Shown here: positions 1 through 13,990 of the stretch, piece by piece
How the letters are laid out: each line of letters opens with the position of its first letter
Position numbering within the stretch: position 1 is the first letter of the stretch
Assembly: GCA_029817715.1 (NCBI GenBank)
Contig: JARUPY010000574.1
Location: 62,001 to 126,000 of the forward strand
Direction of reading: 5' to 3'
From: Melastoma dodecandrum
Taxonomy: Eukaryota; Streptophyta; Magnoliopsida; Myrtales; Melastomataceae
DNA: 64,000 bases
Program-made: the position numbers and the translations under genes
The notes under the pieces: generated by a model
Told to the model about the DNA's origin: nothing
Seen by the model: only the letters and a program-made list of their open reading frames with translations
Database searches by the model: none

Positions 1-93
1 AAGGGTGAGCATTTTCTTGTATGGTACCTTTTACTTTAAGTTTGTTATTTTTAGGTAAAAGTAAATTTTGGTAGTTTTCTCTATTGTGACCAG

Positions 94-3000
94 GCGTACT
101 ATAAGGAAAAACTCGATCCTACTGTGGAAGAAGTGAAGAAACTCTGCACAGCTTGTCGTCGTTCCGCAAAGACAGAGCGAGTCCTATTTCATTACAATGG
201 ACATGGTGTTCCAAAGCCAACTGCTAATGGTGAAATCTGGGTCTTCAACAAGGTTATATCATATCGCCTGTCTATCTAATGGAATGGGGTAGTGTTCTGA
301 CCATCGGATTAAAGTATATTTTGATCTTCTGACTGGCAGAGTTATACGCAGTATATCCCTTTGCCAATCACAGATCTTGATTCTTGGCTAAAAACTCCAT
401 CGATTTATGTTTTTGACTGCTCTGAAGCTGGCTTGATTGTAAAGGCTTTTGTTGAGGTAATTGCTGTAGCTTCTCTTTATCACAAATGGCAGGTTATGTT
501 TCTTTCACGAGATATTACCCATTTTGTCCCCATTGGCAGCTTAATAATGAATGGAATGCTGCTAGTTCTACTGGACAACCCAGGGACTGCATTCTTCTTG
601 CAGCGTGTGAAGCGCGTGAAAACCCTTCCACAAAGTGCTGAATTTCCTGCAGATGTTTTTACTTCTTGTTTGACAACTCCCATCAACATGGCTTTAAGAT
701 GGTATCCGTCTCTCTCATAGATGCATCTTTTGTTTTTGGAAACTTTAAATATCCTGTGCTGTGTGCAATGTCACTGACTATCCTCCCCAATCCTAAAAAT
801 ATTTATCCATAGTTCGAGGAAGTTCATTCAAAGTACCGTTTTTACTGCAAAAATTGCCTGAAATATCTTCTCAAATGGTGGGAGATCCCAATGAAGTTCA
901 TTAATCACATTGTCCGGAGGTAGATAAAATGAAATAAAATGGTTTGTTTGGCGGATTGCAATGTTGGAGATGTTACTTCCAAACTTGCTGACGGTGCTCT
1001 GCGATAGTCAACTGAAAGCTGGAGATGCCTGTGAGCTTTAATGAGTGTATTGTCTGCTATTATTAAGCTCCAGGAATTCCTAAATTATCAATTGCTTGCC
1101 TTGTTACTGAAGGAAAAGCCCCTCCCCTTGTGCAAGGTTCTCTGTCATGAGCTTTCTATAGGAAGAAGTGTTTTAGCGAATTTGGTCATCTAAGCACAAA
1201 TTCATCTTGGATTATCCTGCTAGTATTGCCCATCTGCTGCTTCCCTTGAATAAATGGTTGTTCTCTTTCCATTGAGTAACATCACTTGTCATTTTGATGC
1301 TTAACCCTATACCAGAACCCAAGTGACCTTAAAATGTTTTCCAGTCTAAATATTTTACGGTTCTATGTATTTTGATTGACTTTTAGATTCCAAAGCAGGT
1401 CTTGAATTCAACGATAGAAACAGGTATGGATTAAGTTAGACGGAATCTTACTAAACTACTTGGGTTGAGGGGGTGTCATTGATCATGTATCCAGTCGGCT
1501 ATTTGTCCGAACCACATACCAGACAATGTTTTTTAGCACACATAAAGACTAGGAGGGTTGCAACAATCCCTACCAAAAAGCTAGGTGCATTTTTTACTGC
1601 AGGAGAAACAGCCCTTGAAAGTCCCAGGGTTAGTTCTCACCATTGAGGAGTTGGAAGACCTTCCTGGACAAATTTCATGTTACTTAATCTTGCATACATC
1701 AATGGGGTTAAGAAATTCCATGGCCTGTGCATATTTCTGGAATGCATAGTACAGATGCTTGTGAACTAAACTGACACTGAGTTGGTTCTAGTCTTCCACT
1801 TTCGCAGTTCATTGGGATTTATGAATGCAGATGCTTGGTAACTTAATGTAGTAGCAGACCTGGGAATACACTTTAGGATTGGTTGGTCATTCATTTAAAA
1901 AACTGAGCCCCGAGCTTTTTCTTGACTACATTGATGGGATCTGGGTCTGTCTCTCGTCATTTTGTGTCATTTGTGGTCACTGATCCTTAATGGGAGCTTC
2001 CTTCTACGGACTGATGCACCTGCTTTTCCGTTTAGACAGCTTAGTTTTTCTTTGTTGCCGATACTTCCTAATCCTCTCCACTGTGAAGTTCTGTGGTTAT
2101 CTGTGTTGAAGTTAATATTGGCTGTTATTCAATTGCATTAACCTGCATATTCTGGCAAATTAAATTTGGGAAAAGGTTTGTAGCAATATCTGCTTTGTCT
2201 CATTCTGGACTTTTCAGGTTTTGCACCCGATCTCTGCTGAGAGAATCACTGGATTATTCCCTGATTGATAAGATTCCAGGTCGTCCTAATGACCGTAAGA
2301 CACTTTTGGGAGAGTTGAATTGGATTTTCACTGCTATAACAGACACAATTGCGTGGAATGTTCTGCCTCATGGTGAGACACAAGCTTAGCTTCTACTGGT
2401 TTCCTCTCTTTCTTTTTTCTTGCTGGAGTGAAATGACCTTTCTAAGAAAATAGTATGGTCCTGCTACACGTACTTATGATGATGTTTATGCAGATCTGTT
2501 TCAGCGATTGTTTAGACAGGATCTTTTAGTTGCAAGTTTGTTCCGAAATTTCTTACTCGCGGAGAGAATTATGCGTTCAGCAAACTGTTCGCCCATTTCT
2601 TATCCAATGTTGCCGCCAACCCATCAACATCACATGTGGTACTGCAATCATTCAATGACTGAATTTTTCATTTGACTGTAAAACTCTCTTTAATGTGACT
2701 TGATTTTCCTTAAAGGGATGCTTGGGATATGGCTGCTGAAATTTGTCTGTCTCAACTTCCTTCTTTGGTTGAGGATCCTAGTATAGAATTTCAGGTTTGT
2801 ATTCTTATTCTCTAGTTTTACCTGCTATATTGCCTGTTTTATTGTGTAACTATAACCCTCTGTGATTTCTCCTATTTCTTTCAGCCAAGCCCGTTTTTCA
2901 CCGAACAGCTTACAGCCTTTGAGGTGTGGCTTAACCATGGGTCTGAGCACAAGAAACCTCCTGAACAGTTGCCTATTGTTCTTCAGGTATTCAGTTTCTA

Positions 3001-6000
3001 CTTTTGAAGGAGATGAAATAAATTCTTGTTTTTCAAATACGTGTAGTCGAACAGTCTTAATTAATAACTTCCTGTGGACTCAGAGTTTAATAATATTGTA
3101 CATCATCTTAAATAAAGTACTTCCTTTTTTGTAGTGACTCATGCAAGATAATTCTTAAACGGTTTTCTAAGATTGTTTTAGATACGCTAATTCAATTTCT
3201 TTTGGTCATAGTGGTTTGTCCTCACAAACTTCTTGGTTTCTTTGGGCAGTTAGTTTGGCGCATATTTCTTTAGGATTATCGTAAAACACTAAGCTGTTTC
3301 AAAGGGTAATTTTTGTTGCTTTTGTCTTGAATGGTAAAGGATGTTTTACCCTTTTTCAGGTTCTTCTCAGCCAGTGCCATAGATTTCGAGCACTTGTCTT
3401 ACTGGGAAGGTTTCTTGACATGGGACCTTGGGCTGTGGATTTGGTAATTACAGCTGTGCTGATACTTTCTTGTGGCCCTTTTTGTCTTGACAATGGAGTC
3501 TTATTTCATTATTATAGGCTTTGTCAGTCGGAATATTCCCATACGTCCTGAAGCTGTTGCAGACAACCACACCAGAACTACGGCAAATTCTTGTGTTTAT
3601 CTGGACAAAACTTCTTGCCCTAGATAAGGTAGTTAATTTTAGCATGATGGTAATGAAAAATTTTTTATTTAGTCAGTCTAATGTGGAGAAATTCCTGAAA
3701 AAGGGTATAGTATGCACTAATTCCTCATGGCTAAATGTTTTTGACGCCATCTAGCTGCTGAACTATATACGTGGTTGGGTTAGGATGGAAAAACAAATTA
3801 AGCATTTTTTGCTAGGATCAGGAGATGGCTTGCTGTTCCTTTTCCTTCATTTGCCCTTAATTTATGCTGCGTAGTACTATCTGAAGTCAATTTGCGATTA
3901 CAGTCCTGTCAGGTTGATCTAGTGAAGGATGGGGGGCACGCATACTTCATCAGGTTCCTCGACAACCCAGAAGCATATCCAGAACAACGTGCTATGGCTG
4001 CTTTTGTCCTGGCTGTTATTGTTGATGGTCATCGGAGGGGTCAGGAGGCCTGTGTTGAAGCTGGGTTGATCCATGTCTGTCTGAGGCTTCTGCAGATTTT
4101 CAAATCCACATGATGTACCAACTGAACCTTTGTTTCTTCAGTGGCTTTCCCTCTGTTTGGGAAAGGTCTGGGAGGATTTCACTGAGGCCCAGCTAATTGG
4201 TTTGGAAGCCAATGCCCCTACTATATTTTATCCTCTATTGTCACAGCCCCAGCCTGAGGTCTGTTGTGCAATTATCTACTTTTTTATGAAGTTTGCAAAT
4301 TTGAGGTTCTAAACCCGTAATAGTGGAACTATACCAAAGAAATATGTGATGTTAAATGAAACTATCACAGGTAAGAGCTGCTGCGGTTTTTGCATTGGGC
4401 ACCCTCCTGGATATTGGGTGTGACTCTGGATCAGATGGTGTTGGTGGAGATGAAGATTATGATGTTGATGAAAAGAGTAAAGCTGATATTTCCATTCTCA
4501 AAAGCCTCCTAAATGTCGTAGGTGATGGCAGCCCATTAGTCAGGACAGAAGTTGCTGTAGGTTTGTGACCTTTCTTATCTCTCTTGTGTGTGACTCAATG
4601 TTGTGATGAGGCATGAAAGCTATTATTGTCGGGTTATGGATTTCTTAGGGAGACCTAGTACAGTAGGCAGATTATTCTGAAGTTTTATTATTTTTTCTCT
4701 CTATAGTTGTTGTTTATTATTTGTTGTTGGTTTGCAGTTGTTCTGTAATTTCTAGAATTTATGTTAGAAACCTCAATGGGCATTTTATTTCCTGTGAATG
4801 AACTCATCATATTGGGGATGGTGGAAACATTGGATTCATAATGCCATAGGATTAAGACTTGTAAAGCCATAACATTGTAGGATTTTGAATCTTTTCATGT
4901 AACTTGCTATTATTCTATTTTAGTTGCAACTAATCTTTTTTTATTTAAAAGCTTTGGCACGCCTTGCTTTTGGCCACAACAAGCACCTCAAGTCAATTGC
5001 TGCTGCCTATTGGAAACCTCAGTCAAATGCTTTGACGACTTCCTTTCCTTCATTGACACAAGTAAAAGGTACATCCGGGGGAAATTCTACTTCTCACCAA
5101 GTTGGAACTATTTTATCAAGAGTGGGCAATGATAACCTTTCTGAACCTAAAGATGGAAGGGTCTCATCTAGTAGCCCCCTTGTGTCTGGAGTAATGCATG
5201 GATCTCCATTATCTGATGATTCCTCTCAACACTCCGATTCTGCTATCATGCATGATCCTATGGGCAATGGGGTGGTGAGCGGTTTTGCACCAAGACAACT
5301 GGACAGCGCAATTTACCTGCGATGCCTATTTGCAATGTGTACTTTGGCAAGGGATCCATCTCCTCGTATTGCTAGTCTGGGTAGAAGAGTTCTTTCTATC
5401 ATCGGCATTGAACAAGTGGTCACGAAGCCTCTGAAGTCATGCAACAATGTGCGGCCTGGTGAAGTCATTTGTGGGACATCGAGTTTTTGCTGGACTAGCC
5501 CGATCGGCTTCTTGGTTCGAGATGCATGGCACAGGTACTTATAGCACATAGTTGATCAATATCTAGGGATTTGTTTTAACATGTGCTGCTTTCTGTTCAA
5601 AGAAACTGTCTTGAGCTGTGAACTTGATACGAAGTTATCATTTGCAGGTCATGTGGCATTAGCTTTTAGGACTCCCCCTGTTAGCCCCCCTCGTCCGAGT
5701 TACTTGGCAGGAATGCGTAGAGTATATTCTTTAGAGTTTCAGGCCTTACTTGATGAGCTCTCCCGAGTCTGGCTTAGCCGATGCAGTCTTAGCTTCTGTA
5801 GGAACTTCTGGGGTCCCAGAACGTAGTTTTCTGCCACAATCAGCCATATACAGTTGGAGTTGTGGTCACTTCTCCAAGCCAATACTCACTACAGCTGATG
5901 AAGGCGATGAACTTTCAGCTAGAAGGGAGGAAAGAGAGAAATTTGCTCTGGAGCACATATCAAAGTGCCAGCACTCAAGTTAGTAGATTTGTACATTTAT

Positions 6001-9000
6001 CCTTTAAGTTTCTTCAACTTTAGGAATTTACATTGTTCCCTTCTTTTCAGCGGTTTGTAAGTTAAATAATCCAATAGCTATCTGGGATACCAAATTCGAG
6101 AGAGGCACAAAAACAGCTTTGCTGCAACCTTTCCCTCCGATTGTGATTGCTGCAGATGAGAATGAACATATCAGGTGCGTCCATGTATGTGTGTGCGTAT
6201 GTTCCTTGAATTGTATGCTGTGTCCATCTCGCCCTTCAGTGATCTTTCTTTTGGCGATTGTAGCTGCTCCTATCCTTTGCTCTAAATAGACCTAGTCCCC
6301 CTTCCTCTTTCTTCTTTGTCACTTGATGCCAGTTAATTAGGTGCATTTTTTTGCTTTCTTCTGTTGAACCCCAACGAAAATTCCTGTTGATTCTGTCCAG
6401 TTCCTCCTGCGCCTTCCTTGGCCATTTGAGGCATGACATTAGATATGCCGGAATCGCCTCAGCAACTGATTTAATCACTACTACTCCGGCCGCTTTAGAT
6501 AAAAATTTTGTTTGCCATCCTGCCAATTTGTTCCTAACTCTTTCTATGACTGAGTTGAACGTTGAGCTATTGTTGGTTCCTATTTTAAGAGGGAATCCTA
6601 GGTATTTTCCTAGGTTTTCTGTGATCTTGAATCCTGTTTCAGCTGCAGTTTTCTTGGCCATGCGATTACCAAAATTTGGTAAGAATAGAATGTGACTTTT
6701 GTTGTTGTTCACATGCTGTCCCGATAGGTCACATAATTCTTGTAGTGCCCTTTTGATAGCCCTTGCATTTTTCATGGTAGCTTCCCCAAATAGCAGGAGG
6801 TCATCGGCGAAGAAAAGGTGGGAGAAAGAGGGGCCTCCTCAGCTTGCTGCTACCTTCCTCTATTTTCCTTTGTCACAATCCTTTTCAATTAAGCAACCTA
6901 AGTATTCAAAACATAGGATGAAAAGGTATGGGGATTAGGTGTCTCATTGTCTGATCCCTCTTGTTGGGTTGAAAGGGTTGAGGTGTCCTCCATTAAATAG
7001 GATGTTGTAGGTTGGTGTTGATATACAACTCATAATTAGGGTAATCAATCCTTTCGGGAAATTGAAAAACTGCATAATTTTCTCAATGTAGTTCCATTTC
7101 ATTAGGTCAAAAGCTTTCTGCATGTCCACTTTGATGGCTAGCCGAACGAGTGCAGTAATTCCTGAGCCACTATGAAATTGTCTGTTGTTCGTCTTCCAGG
7201 TAAGAAACTGCTCTGATAGGGTGATATTAGGTCTTGCATTATTGGTCTGATTCTGTTAACTATCATTTTGGAGACAACTTTGTATATTGTGTTGCATAAT
7301 GATATTTGTCTGAGGTGATGCACACTCTTTGGGCTATCTGTTTTGGGAATGAGAACAATGGTTGTGTTGCCTAGATCTCTCGTGATTTTTCTTGTGCAAC
7401 AGATGTTTGATCTGTGCTGTGATGGATGATCTAACTGTGTCCCAGAAATTCTGAAAACAGATGGGGTGTAATCCATCAGGGCCTGGCGCTTTGGTCGGGT
7501 CTAGAGAAAACAATGCCTTTTTTATTTCCACTTCATCACATAACCTATCTAATTTTTCATGGGTCATGGGGTTCAAAGCTGGGATGCCAGGTAGAGAGGG
7601 TTCTAGTTGGGTGGGTAGAGAGGAGCTGTTTGAGAGGGCAGATGAGTATCTTTCCTGGAAGGTTAATCTGATGTGATTACCAATCATTGTCTGGTCCTCA
7701 ATCCAAGCGTTATCTATTTTGAGTCCTAGGATTCTATTTGCTCTTTGCCTGGCAATTGTGGTTGCATGAAAAAATCTTGTGTTTCTCTCTCCCTCTAGCA
7801 TCCAATTTGTTCTGGACTTCATAAACCATAGCTGTTCCTCTTCTAGAATTGTGTTGTATTCTTGGATCAATTTTTTCTCTAGGCTTATGAGGAAGGTTGA
7901 GTTTCTGCTTTCTAGGAAGTTTTGTATTCCTTGCAATCGGGCTTGTATTCTCCTTTTCTTTTTTATTATGTTGTCGAAGGTTTCTCTATTCCAGATTTCC
8001 ACCTTTTCTTTAAATAGAGTGGTGGCTGCTTCATATTTATCTTCCCCATCTGTCCATGCTTCTTTCACCATGGTTGGTAAATTCTGATGTTTTGACCATG
8101 CCGTTTGGAATCTAAAGGGTCTGTTGAGATAATTTTTGACTGGCTGCTTTAGTTGTAGTAGAAGAGGTTTGTGGTCTGAGTGTCATCTAGGTAGGTGTTT
8201 GACATATGATTCGGGGTACAGATTAATCCATTCAGAGTTTACCATCACTTTGTCTAGTCTCTGGGATATTCTGCCTTGGGATCTAAGATTGCACCATGTT
8301 GTGCTGGGGCCAGTGTACCCTAGGTCAATCAATGAGCAGTAATCTAGGCAATCTGTTAGGTTTCTGGTTTGGGCCGTTGTCACCCTTCTACCTCCTATTT
8401 TTTCTGTTTCACTCACAATAGTATTAAAGTCGCCTACCATTAGCCATGGGTGATTTATGCCATCAGCTATTGTCCTAAAGTTGTACCATAGTAGTTGTCT
8501 TTCTCTGGTCCTAGGGCTAGCATAAATAGCTGAGAAAAGCCAAGGAGTAGATGCTGGGAGTCTAACCTCGGCATGTATCTCCTGTTCGGTGTTTGCCAAT
8601 TCCCTTAGAGCCATTTCCCATTAAGCATAAAGTTTCAGCGGGCCTTCTCTCTGCGAGTTTGTTGGCATCATTGTTTAAGAGGAAGAAAAGACTCAACAAA
8701 GGGAGTAGGGTCTTCCTAACTTCGTGATCTGACATTTGGTTAGGGATTTATTAAAGTTAGAGCTTATGTTAAGTGATTTTGATGGTCCATCATTGTGCTG
8801 CTTTTCTGCCGTTTGATCTAATGAGAAAAAACTACAAGAAGTATAGTCAATTGCTGCAAACCACAATATTATTTTCATTTACTACTTTGTCTACTCTTTC
8901 ATGATGCGCTTGTATTATTTACGGTGCAAACTACTCTTTCCACGTTTTGGATTGTTTCATCATAGATAAAATATTTGAAAAAGGTAGAGTTGTTATGTCA

Positions 9001-11350
9001 TAATGTTTATTGGAAGATAAAACTAGTAAGTCATTTTGTGGTTATCATTGTGGTGCTAGAAATGATTTTTGCTAGCTATCAAAACCCTGTTTAGTCCCTT
9101 TAGTTCTGTATTGTTCCTGTTCATCCATGTTGAAGTATAAGGATTGTCAAATTTTTCTCAGGGTTTGGAATTATAAAGAAGCGAAACTGTTGAATGGATT
9201 TGATAATCACGAGTATCCGGACAAAGGAATTTCTAAGATGTGCCTGTTAAATGAGCTTGATGAGAGCTTGCTCCTCGTTGCTTCAAGTAACATCATCCCT
9301 TTGCTCTTCTTTTGACATCTTGAAATATGTTTTTGTTATGACTCAATTTAGTTGATGTGTGTATGTAGGCGATGGAAATATTCGAGTTTGGAGGGATTAT
9401 AGCTTGAAGGGCAAACAAAAGCTTGTAACAGCATTCTCTTCTATTCCTGGGCAGAAACCTGGTGCCCGAGGTTTAAATACTGTAGTCGACTGGCAGCAAC
9501 AGTCAGGATATTTGGTACTACATTATGTTAGAATTGCAATGAGAACTTGGGAAACGTTTATGTTGTCTTGGGAATGTGCTGACTTACTCCTAACATTTGT
9601 CTCTAGTACGCGGCTGGGGAACTGTCCTCCATCATGGTCTGGGATTTGGATAAAGAGCTGCTCATTAATGCTGTTGAATCTTCTTCAAACTCTAGCATTT
9701 CTGCGCTGGTATAGTGAGCCGATTCCTCTCTTGAAACTTAATAGTTATCCACAATGAAGTTTTGAAGTGTGATGACTCAAGATTGATATTCTGGCAATAC
9801 TCTGGAGAAAGAATGTTGTGTTTTCCTAGAACTCATCTTTCAGAATTACTGGCGATGGATCGTGTAGAGTACCTCCCCTAAGCTGCTGCGGAAATAGATT
9901 GTTTTAGGTTATTGCATGTTTTATGTTTCACAATGTTATCTTCAGTTAATTTGGTATTGTTCTTATAATTCTTATCCCGACTGATGAATTTTGAGATACC
10001 ACATCTTTAGCAGATTTCAAACAAAAATAGTCTTTTTCTTCCTACTCAATTTACCAGCCCGTTTCTCCTTGTATGTCTGATTCTTTATGCACTTAGGATT
10101 CTGGGATTTCCTTCTTATCCAGAAATAGCAGGTCCACATGTATTTCAACCCATCCATCTGTTTTCCGGTTTAGCTATTCCACTAATAGATGTCCTTCTAT
10201 ATTATCAAATTCAAACTGGAAGTTTGTTACTTGTGAAATTTCTTATTCCATATTCATATTGAAAATCCTATATTAGCTCCCATAATATTTTGTTTCCTTG
10301 ACCTGCACATACAAAATGTAGTCTGAATCATGTTAGAGATGCGAGATATTGACTGCAGTCAGTATATGAGCTAGTATGGTTTGGTACTTTGTTGTGTTTA
10401 TTTTGAATTCTGGGTCAATTTCTAGTCAGTTGAGTCTTTGGGATGATTTATGGTTTGGAGCTCTCTTATTCAGTATGGGTTCTCTATGGCTATTGAGTGG
10501 CTGTATTTCTTTTCACTAAAATTTTTTTTCTAGATGTTATGTTGGGTATAGGTGCTATCCTGAATGACAGATAAAGTTTTAGTGTTCATTTACCCCGATG
10601 GTGTTTCAGTGCTGGAATACGGTCCTGTTCACCTGCTATTTTTTCATGATTCCTAATCCTGCTTGTTTGTTCTTAGCCATATTGGTGGTGCTAATGAACT
10701 TCAATAATCTTGCAGTCTGCCTCTCAAGCTCATTTGGGACTTCATGCAGCTGGATTCGTGGATGGTTCTGTCAGGCTATATGACATACGTACACCAGAAA
10801 TGTATGTGTGAGAAATTTATTTAGTTATACCAAGGTTTTGTACATAGCAAACCTGAAAGTTGGACTGCTTGCTCGATTCTTATTTGCATTATATTTCAGA
10901 AGTATAATCATCAAAAGTAGAGCAACGACCGACCTCTCTCAGTCAGTTTATTTCTAATATCTTTAAATACAAACTGTCTTTTGAGGTTATTATCTCTTTC
11001 ATACAATATTGTTTAAATGTGTAGATTTCTAAAGTAACCCTCATTTAATAAGTCTTACTTTTCATAGTTTTCATTTGCATAGAACCACGATTCTGATTTC
11101 TCAACCTCTTGCAGAGCACAATTTCTGTTCATATTTTCTTAGTTTATGGAAGATGTTTATTGATCATACCGTGTTTCTCATTTTCAGGCTTGTTTCTTCT
11201 ATGAGGCCACACACCAAAGAAGTTGAAAGGGTTGTGGGCATCGGTTTTCAACCAGGATATGATGTTACCAAAGTAAAAAGTTGCTGCCTATACATACATA
11301 CAAACATACATACATCCATACATCCATACATACCTACCTACATACATGCA

Positions 11351-11383
<33 letters not shown>

Positions 11384-12304
11384 GTATATATACAAACTCT
11401 GGTTTTCATTGCCTTTGATTTTTCTTCCGTAGATGAATTTAGAATACTAATGATGAAAAGTGAGCAGTGTTTTTCTTGTTCTCTGCAGTTTAACCTACAC
11501 CTCTCCCTCTGAAAGTGACATAACCTTTAGAATAATATTGTCTTGCAGGAAAAACAACATGCAAGAACACTAAGCAAACAATTAACTGATCAAAATTGAA
11601 ATCTTGCTTATTAGTGTAGCCAGGTCGATTCTCAAATAAAAAATCAAAATTTTACAGCAAGGCCGAGTTTACAAATTAAATTCTCACTTTTGTGGGCAAA
11701 CCCTGAGTGCAAGGAATTGCTCTATTTGACATAGGTACATGTTGAAATCTTCCAGCATCTGCATAAGAAATATTATTTCGGGAGTTTACGTCGTGTGTAG
11801 GTAGCAAAACTTCAGAGAAAATTTTGCACTCCCTGGTTTGCAAGAGTAAATATGCTCATGTTTGTATACTCTAGTCCTCCCTCAACTCCTAGACTAGCCA
11901 AGAGCCCTTTTGCTTGGAGGGATATCTCTCTCACCCTGTTGATTTTGTCTTCTTGGTCTTCACAGATTGTGAGCGCATCACAAGCGGGAGAGATTCAGTT
12001 CCTGGATATGAGATATCCCGGTGGCACCTATCTTACAATCAATGCCCACAGGGGTTCCCTTACTGCTCTTGCTGTTCATAGACATGCTCCGATAATTGCA
12101 AGTGGTTCAGCAGAACAGCGTATTAAAGTTTTCAGTCTGGATGGTCACTCGCTCGGCACTATCCGGTATTACCAAAATTTCATGGCCCAGAAGATAGGTT
12201 CTGTTAGCTGTCTTGCATTCCATCCATACCAAGTGCTGCTCGCGGCCGGAGCTGCAGATGCTTGTGTGTCCATATATGAAGACGAGAATACTTTAGGAAG
12301 ATGA
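94..12304 (+). CDS. RAPTOR1: RAPTOR, regulatory-associated protein of TOR (5' end off window)
   Basis: Scaffold subunit of TORC1 that presents substrates such as S6 kinase to TOR. Twenty exons are readable: 94-252, 340-456, 540-701, 2218-2372, 2494-2638, 2716-2794, 2885-2986, 3360-3443, 3518-3628, 3904-4258, 4371-4560, 4952-5534, 5648-5978, 6051-6174, 9162-9286, 9369-9514, 9607-9708, 10716-10801, 11188-11272, 11966-12304, all GT-AG. They give about 1191 residues; roughly 150 N-terminal residues are missing. Visible: the RNC caspase-like domain ([22 protein letters not shown]), the HEAT-type middle ([16 protein letters not shown]), an acidic/serine-rich linker, and seven-bladed WD40 repeats ending in [15 protein letters not shown]. 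The stop is at 12302. Exons 3, 10, 12 and 13 each hold one surplus base in a homopolymer (619-622, 4097-4100, 5484-5488, 5737-5739); all other exon phases fit, so I read these as sequence errors. An AATAAA lies at 12718. Recognition is by similarity to plant RAPTOR; family identity is very secure. Confidence 0.96.
253..2217 (+). other. RAPTOR introns, including a 1.5-kb intron (702-2217)
   Basis: The intron at 702-2217 lies between the exon ending in MALRW and the exon starting [10 protein letters not shown]. It is T-rich with short ORFs only. I see no recognisable transposon or RNA gene in it. Confidence 0.6.
6190..8640 (-). mobile_element. L1-type LINE ORF2 fragment, antisense in a RAPTOR intron
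   Basis: The 2987-bp RAPTOR intron 6175-9161 contains, on the opposite strand, a degenerate non-LTR retrotransposon. In its own direction: the C-terminal half of the APE endonuclease ([12 protein letters not shown] at about 8440, then the HSDHKP motif near 8160 preceded by a TGA), then reverse transcriptase with [13 protein letters not shown] (about 7480), VLIPKTDSP (about 7350), [20 protein letters not shown] (about 7180), [11 protein letters not shown] (about 7110), [11 protein letters not shown] (about 6800) and the thumb with YLGFPLKIG. The endonuclease N-terminus is missing and the element stops at about 6230, before any RNase H or poly(A), so it is truncated at both ends. Several frame breaks and stops make it dead. 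No target-site duplication was visible. Exact boundaries are approximate. Confidence 0.9.
11287..11385. repeat. (ATAC)n / (CATA)n microsatellite in a RAPTOR intron
   Basis: Imperfect tetranucleotide tract of CATA/CATC units of about 100 bp just 3' of the exon ending at 11272, ending in an alternating ATATGTATATATA stretch. It is likely polymorphic in length. Confidence 0.9.
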
Positions 12305-13822
12305 AGGAACTGGAAAAGCTGTTCATTTCTCATGACACGAAAGGTATTAGTTGTTTTCTGCCTCGCGAGGAGCTGCTGCATGTGTGCTGGACAGGGCGCA
12401 ACTTTTGGTCAAGCTGGAGCAAAGATTATTTGGGAGGAACTAATAGACTGGCATTGGAGGGGAGGGGCTGCAGCCTGCTGCCCGCATGAATTATGTTTAT
12501 GGTCGCTGCTTTGAAGGGAGAGGGATTCGCCACAGAGCAGAGGCGGTGTCATTCGTTATCATCCCTGAGGCCAAGCGTCGGGGGCGATCTAGGGATGCAC
12601 TCTCGGACGAGTTCGGCCAAACACACAAAAAGTGGTGGGTTTCTTTTTTATCTATCTATTGAAATAATTGGGGAGATGAGACAGATGATGATGGTTTGGG
12701 TGGATGATGTCCTTGTAAATAAAGTTGTTGCTAGGGTTTCCCTTCTTTCTTTCCTTTTCGGTTTTATGTGTGTGTAAATTATGGAAGAAAGAATCTCTGT
12801 CGTGGTTTTTTTTTTTTTAAATATAAAAATTGTATGTATTGAAAAAGAAAGAGGAATGGAAATGTATGGTGGTTTCGGGTTCCCTTTGCCATTCGGAAGA
12901 GAAACAAAAGGGAAAAAAAGGTTGGTGCTTTGGGTTGTTCGGTTTATGATTATTTTAATTCTGGTTTTCCTATTTTTGTATTTGTTCTTTGATCAGCCCT
13001 TAAAATTCGTGTAAAATGCATAGGAGTTAAACTTCTTTTTTTTGGTAATAAAATTTTAATTATATCAATAAGTTCCTCATAATTCAAAACGATGATATTC
13101 AACGTAAGATCTCTTGAAACTAAGGGCAAAAAAAGAATAACTCAATACATTTGATTATGTTGCAGGTAGATTTGAAAAAAAAAAAACCGACTATTAGAAT
13201 GCTCAAAAATATACTTAAAAAACCATTTTTTATAATAAAATAAAAATAGTTTGAAATTAAATTAAAACTTTAATATATGTTAGATTTGATATATACATAA
13301 GCGGGTCCAATTTTGAAATACGAGAACACACGTAATCATGTTTCAATTCATTTAGATGAAAGACATACTTAAGTTACCTCAAATATACTTTAAAAAACAT
13401 TTATTTTATCAAGATTATTGGGTAAGTGCCATATATTATCTCGACTTAACAAAAAAACACCCCCGCATTATTTCAGTTTTTTTAAATGTTTTAAAGTAAT
13501 AAAAATAAAATGAGATAATTATTGTCATAATTTATGGAGTAGTTTTATAGTTTATTAATGATATCCGGACTCATTAATAACTACTGAGTCGTTATTGAAT
13601 TATGGTACTGGAATTGTCTAGTATTGAATTATTTTAAGAAGACATGATCATTCATTAGAAGCCAAGGATTATTTTATTTATTCTTGTAAAATTATAAAAG
13701 GAAGGGGATTGTGTTTTCTAATTTCCAATTAATTTGAGCTTTGGATCATTTAATTTTTTTAATAAAATAGGGGTGAATTGGGTATTTAATAAAAGAAACT
13801 CAAGGAAGAGAAAGGAGTGAAG
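12305..13822. other. RAPTOR 3' region and AT-rich intergenic DNA
   Basis: The first 450 bp are probably the RAPTOR 3' UTR, with AATAAA at 12718-12723. The rest is strongly AT-rich, with many A and T runs and no supported gene. Short ORFs here have no recognisable domains. Confidence 0.6.
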
Positions 13823-13990
13823 ATGCCGTTCCTCAACATTTCTCCACCACCCGTATCCCTCAACGGCCGTCAACACCTCCTTCACTCTCCGACGCCACTT
13901 CCACCGTCGTCACCATCATTGGCAAGTCCGAATCCGTATTCCTTTTCCCTCCACTTTATGGAGAAAATCTTCAAAAGCTTGGCTTTATAA
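13823..13990 (+). pseudogene. Possible truncated 5' gene end, 55 codons
   Basis: An ATG at 13823 opens a 55-residue proline/serine-rich reading frame (begins MPFLNISPPPVSLNG, ends KIFKSLAL). It is GC-richer and codon-like compared with its AT-rich surroundings, and it stops where degenerate copia sequence begins. It resembles a plant N-terminal targeting region cut off by an insertion, but I recognise no family. It may equally be a chance ORF. Confidence 0.25.

Noticed and set aside
94..12304. RAPTOR as a pseudogene
   Set aside because: Four frameshifts exist, but all are single surplus bases in T or A runs, every splice site is intact and the protein is otherwise fully conserved; error is the simpler reading.
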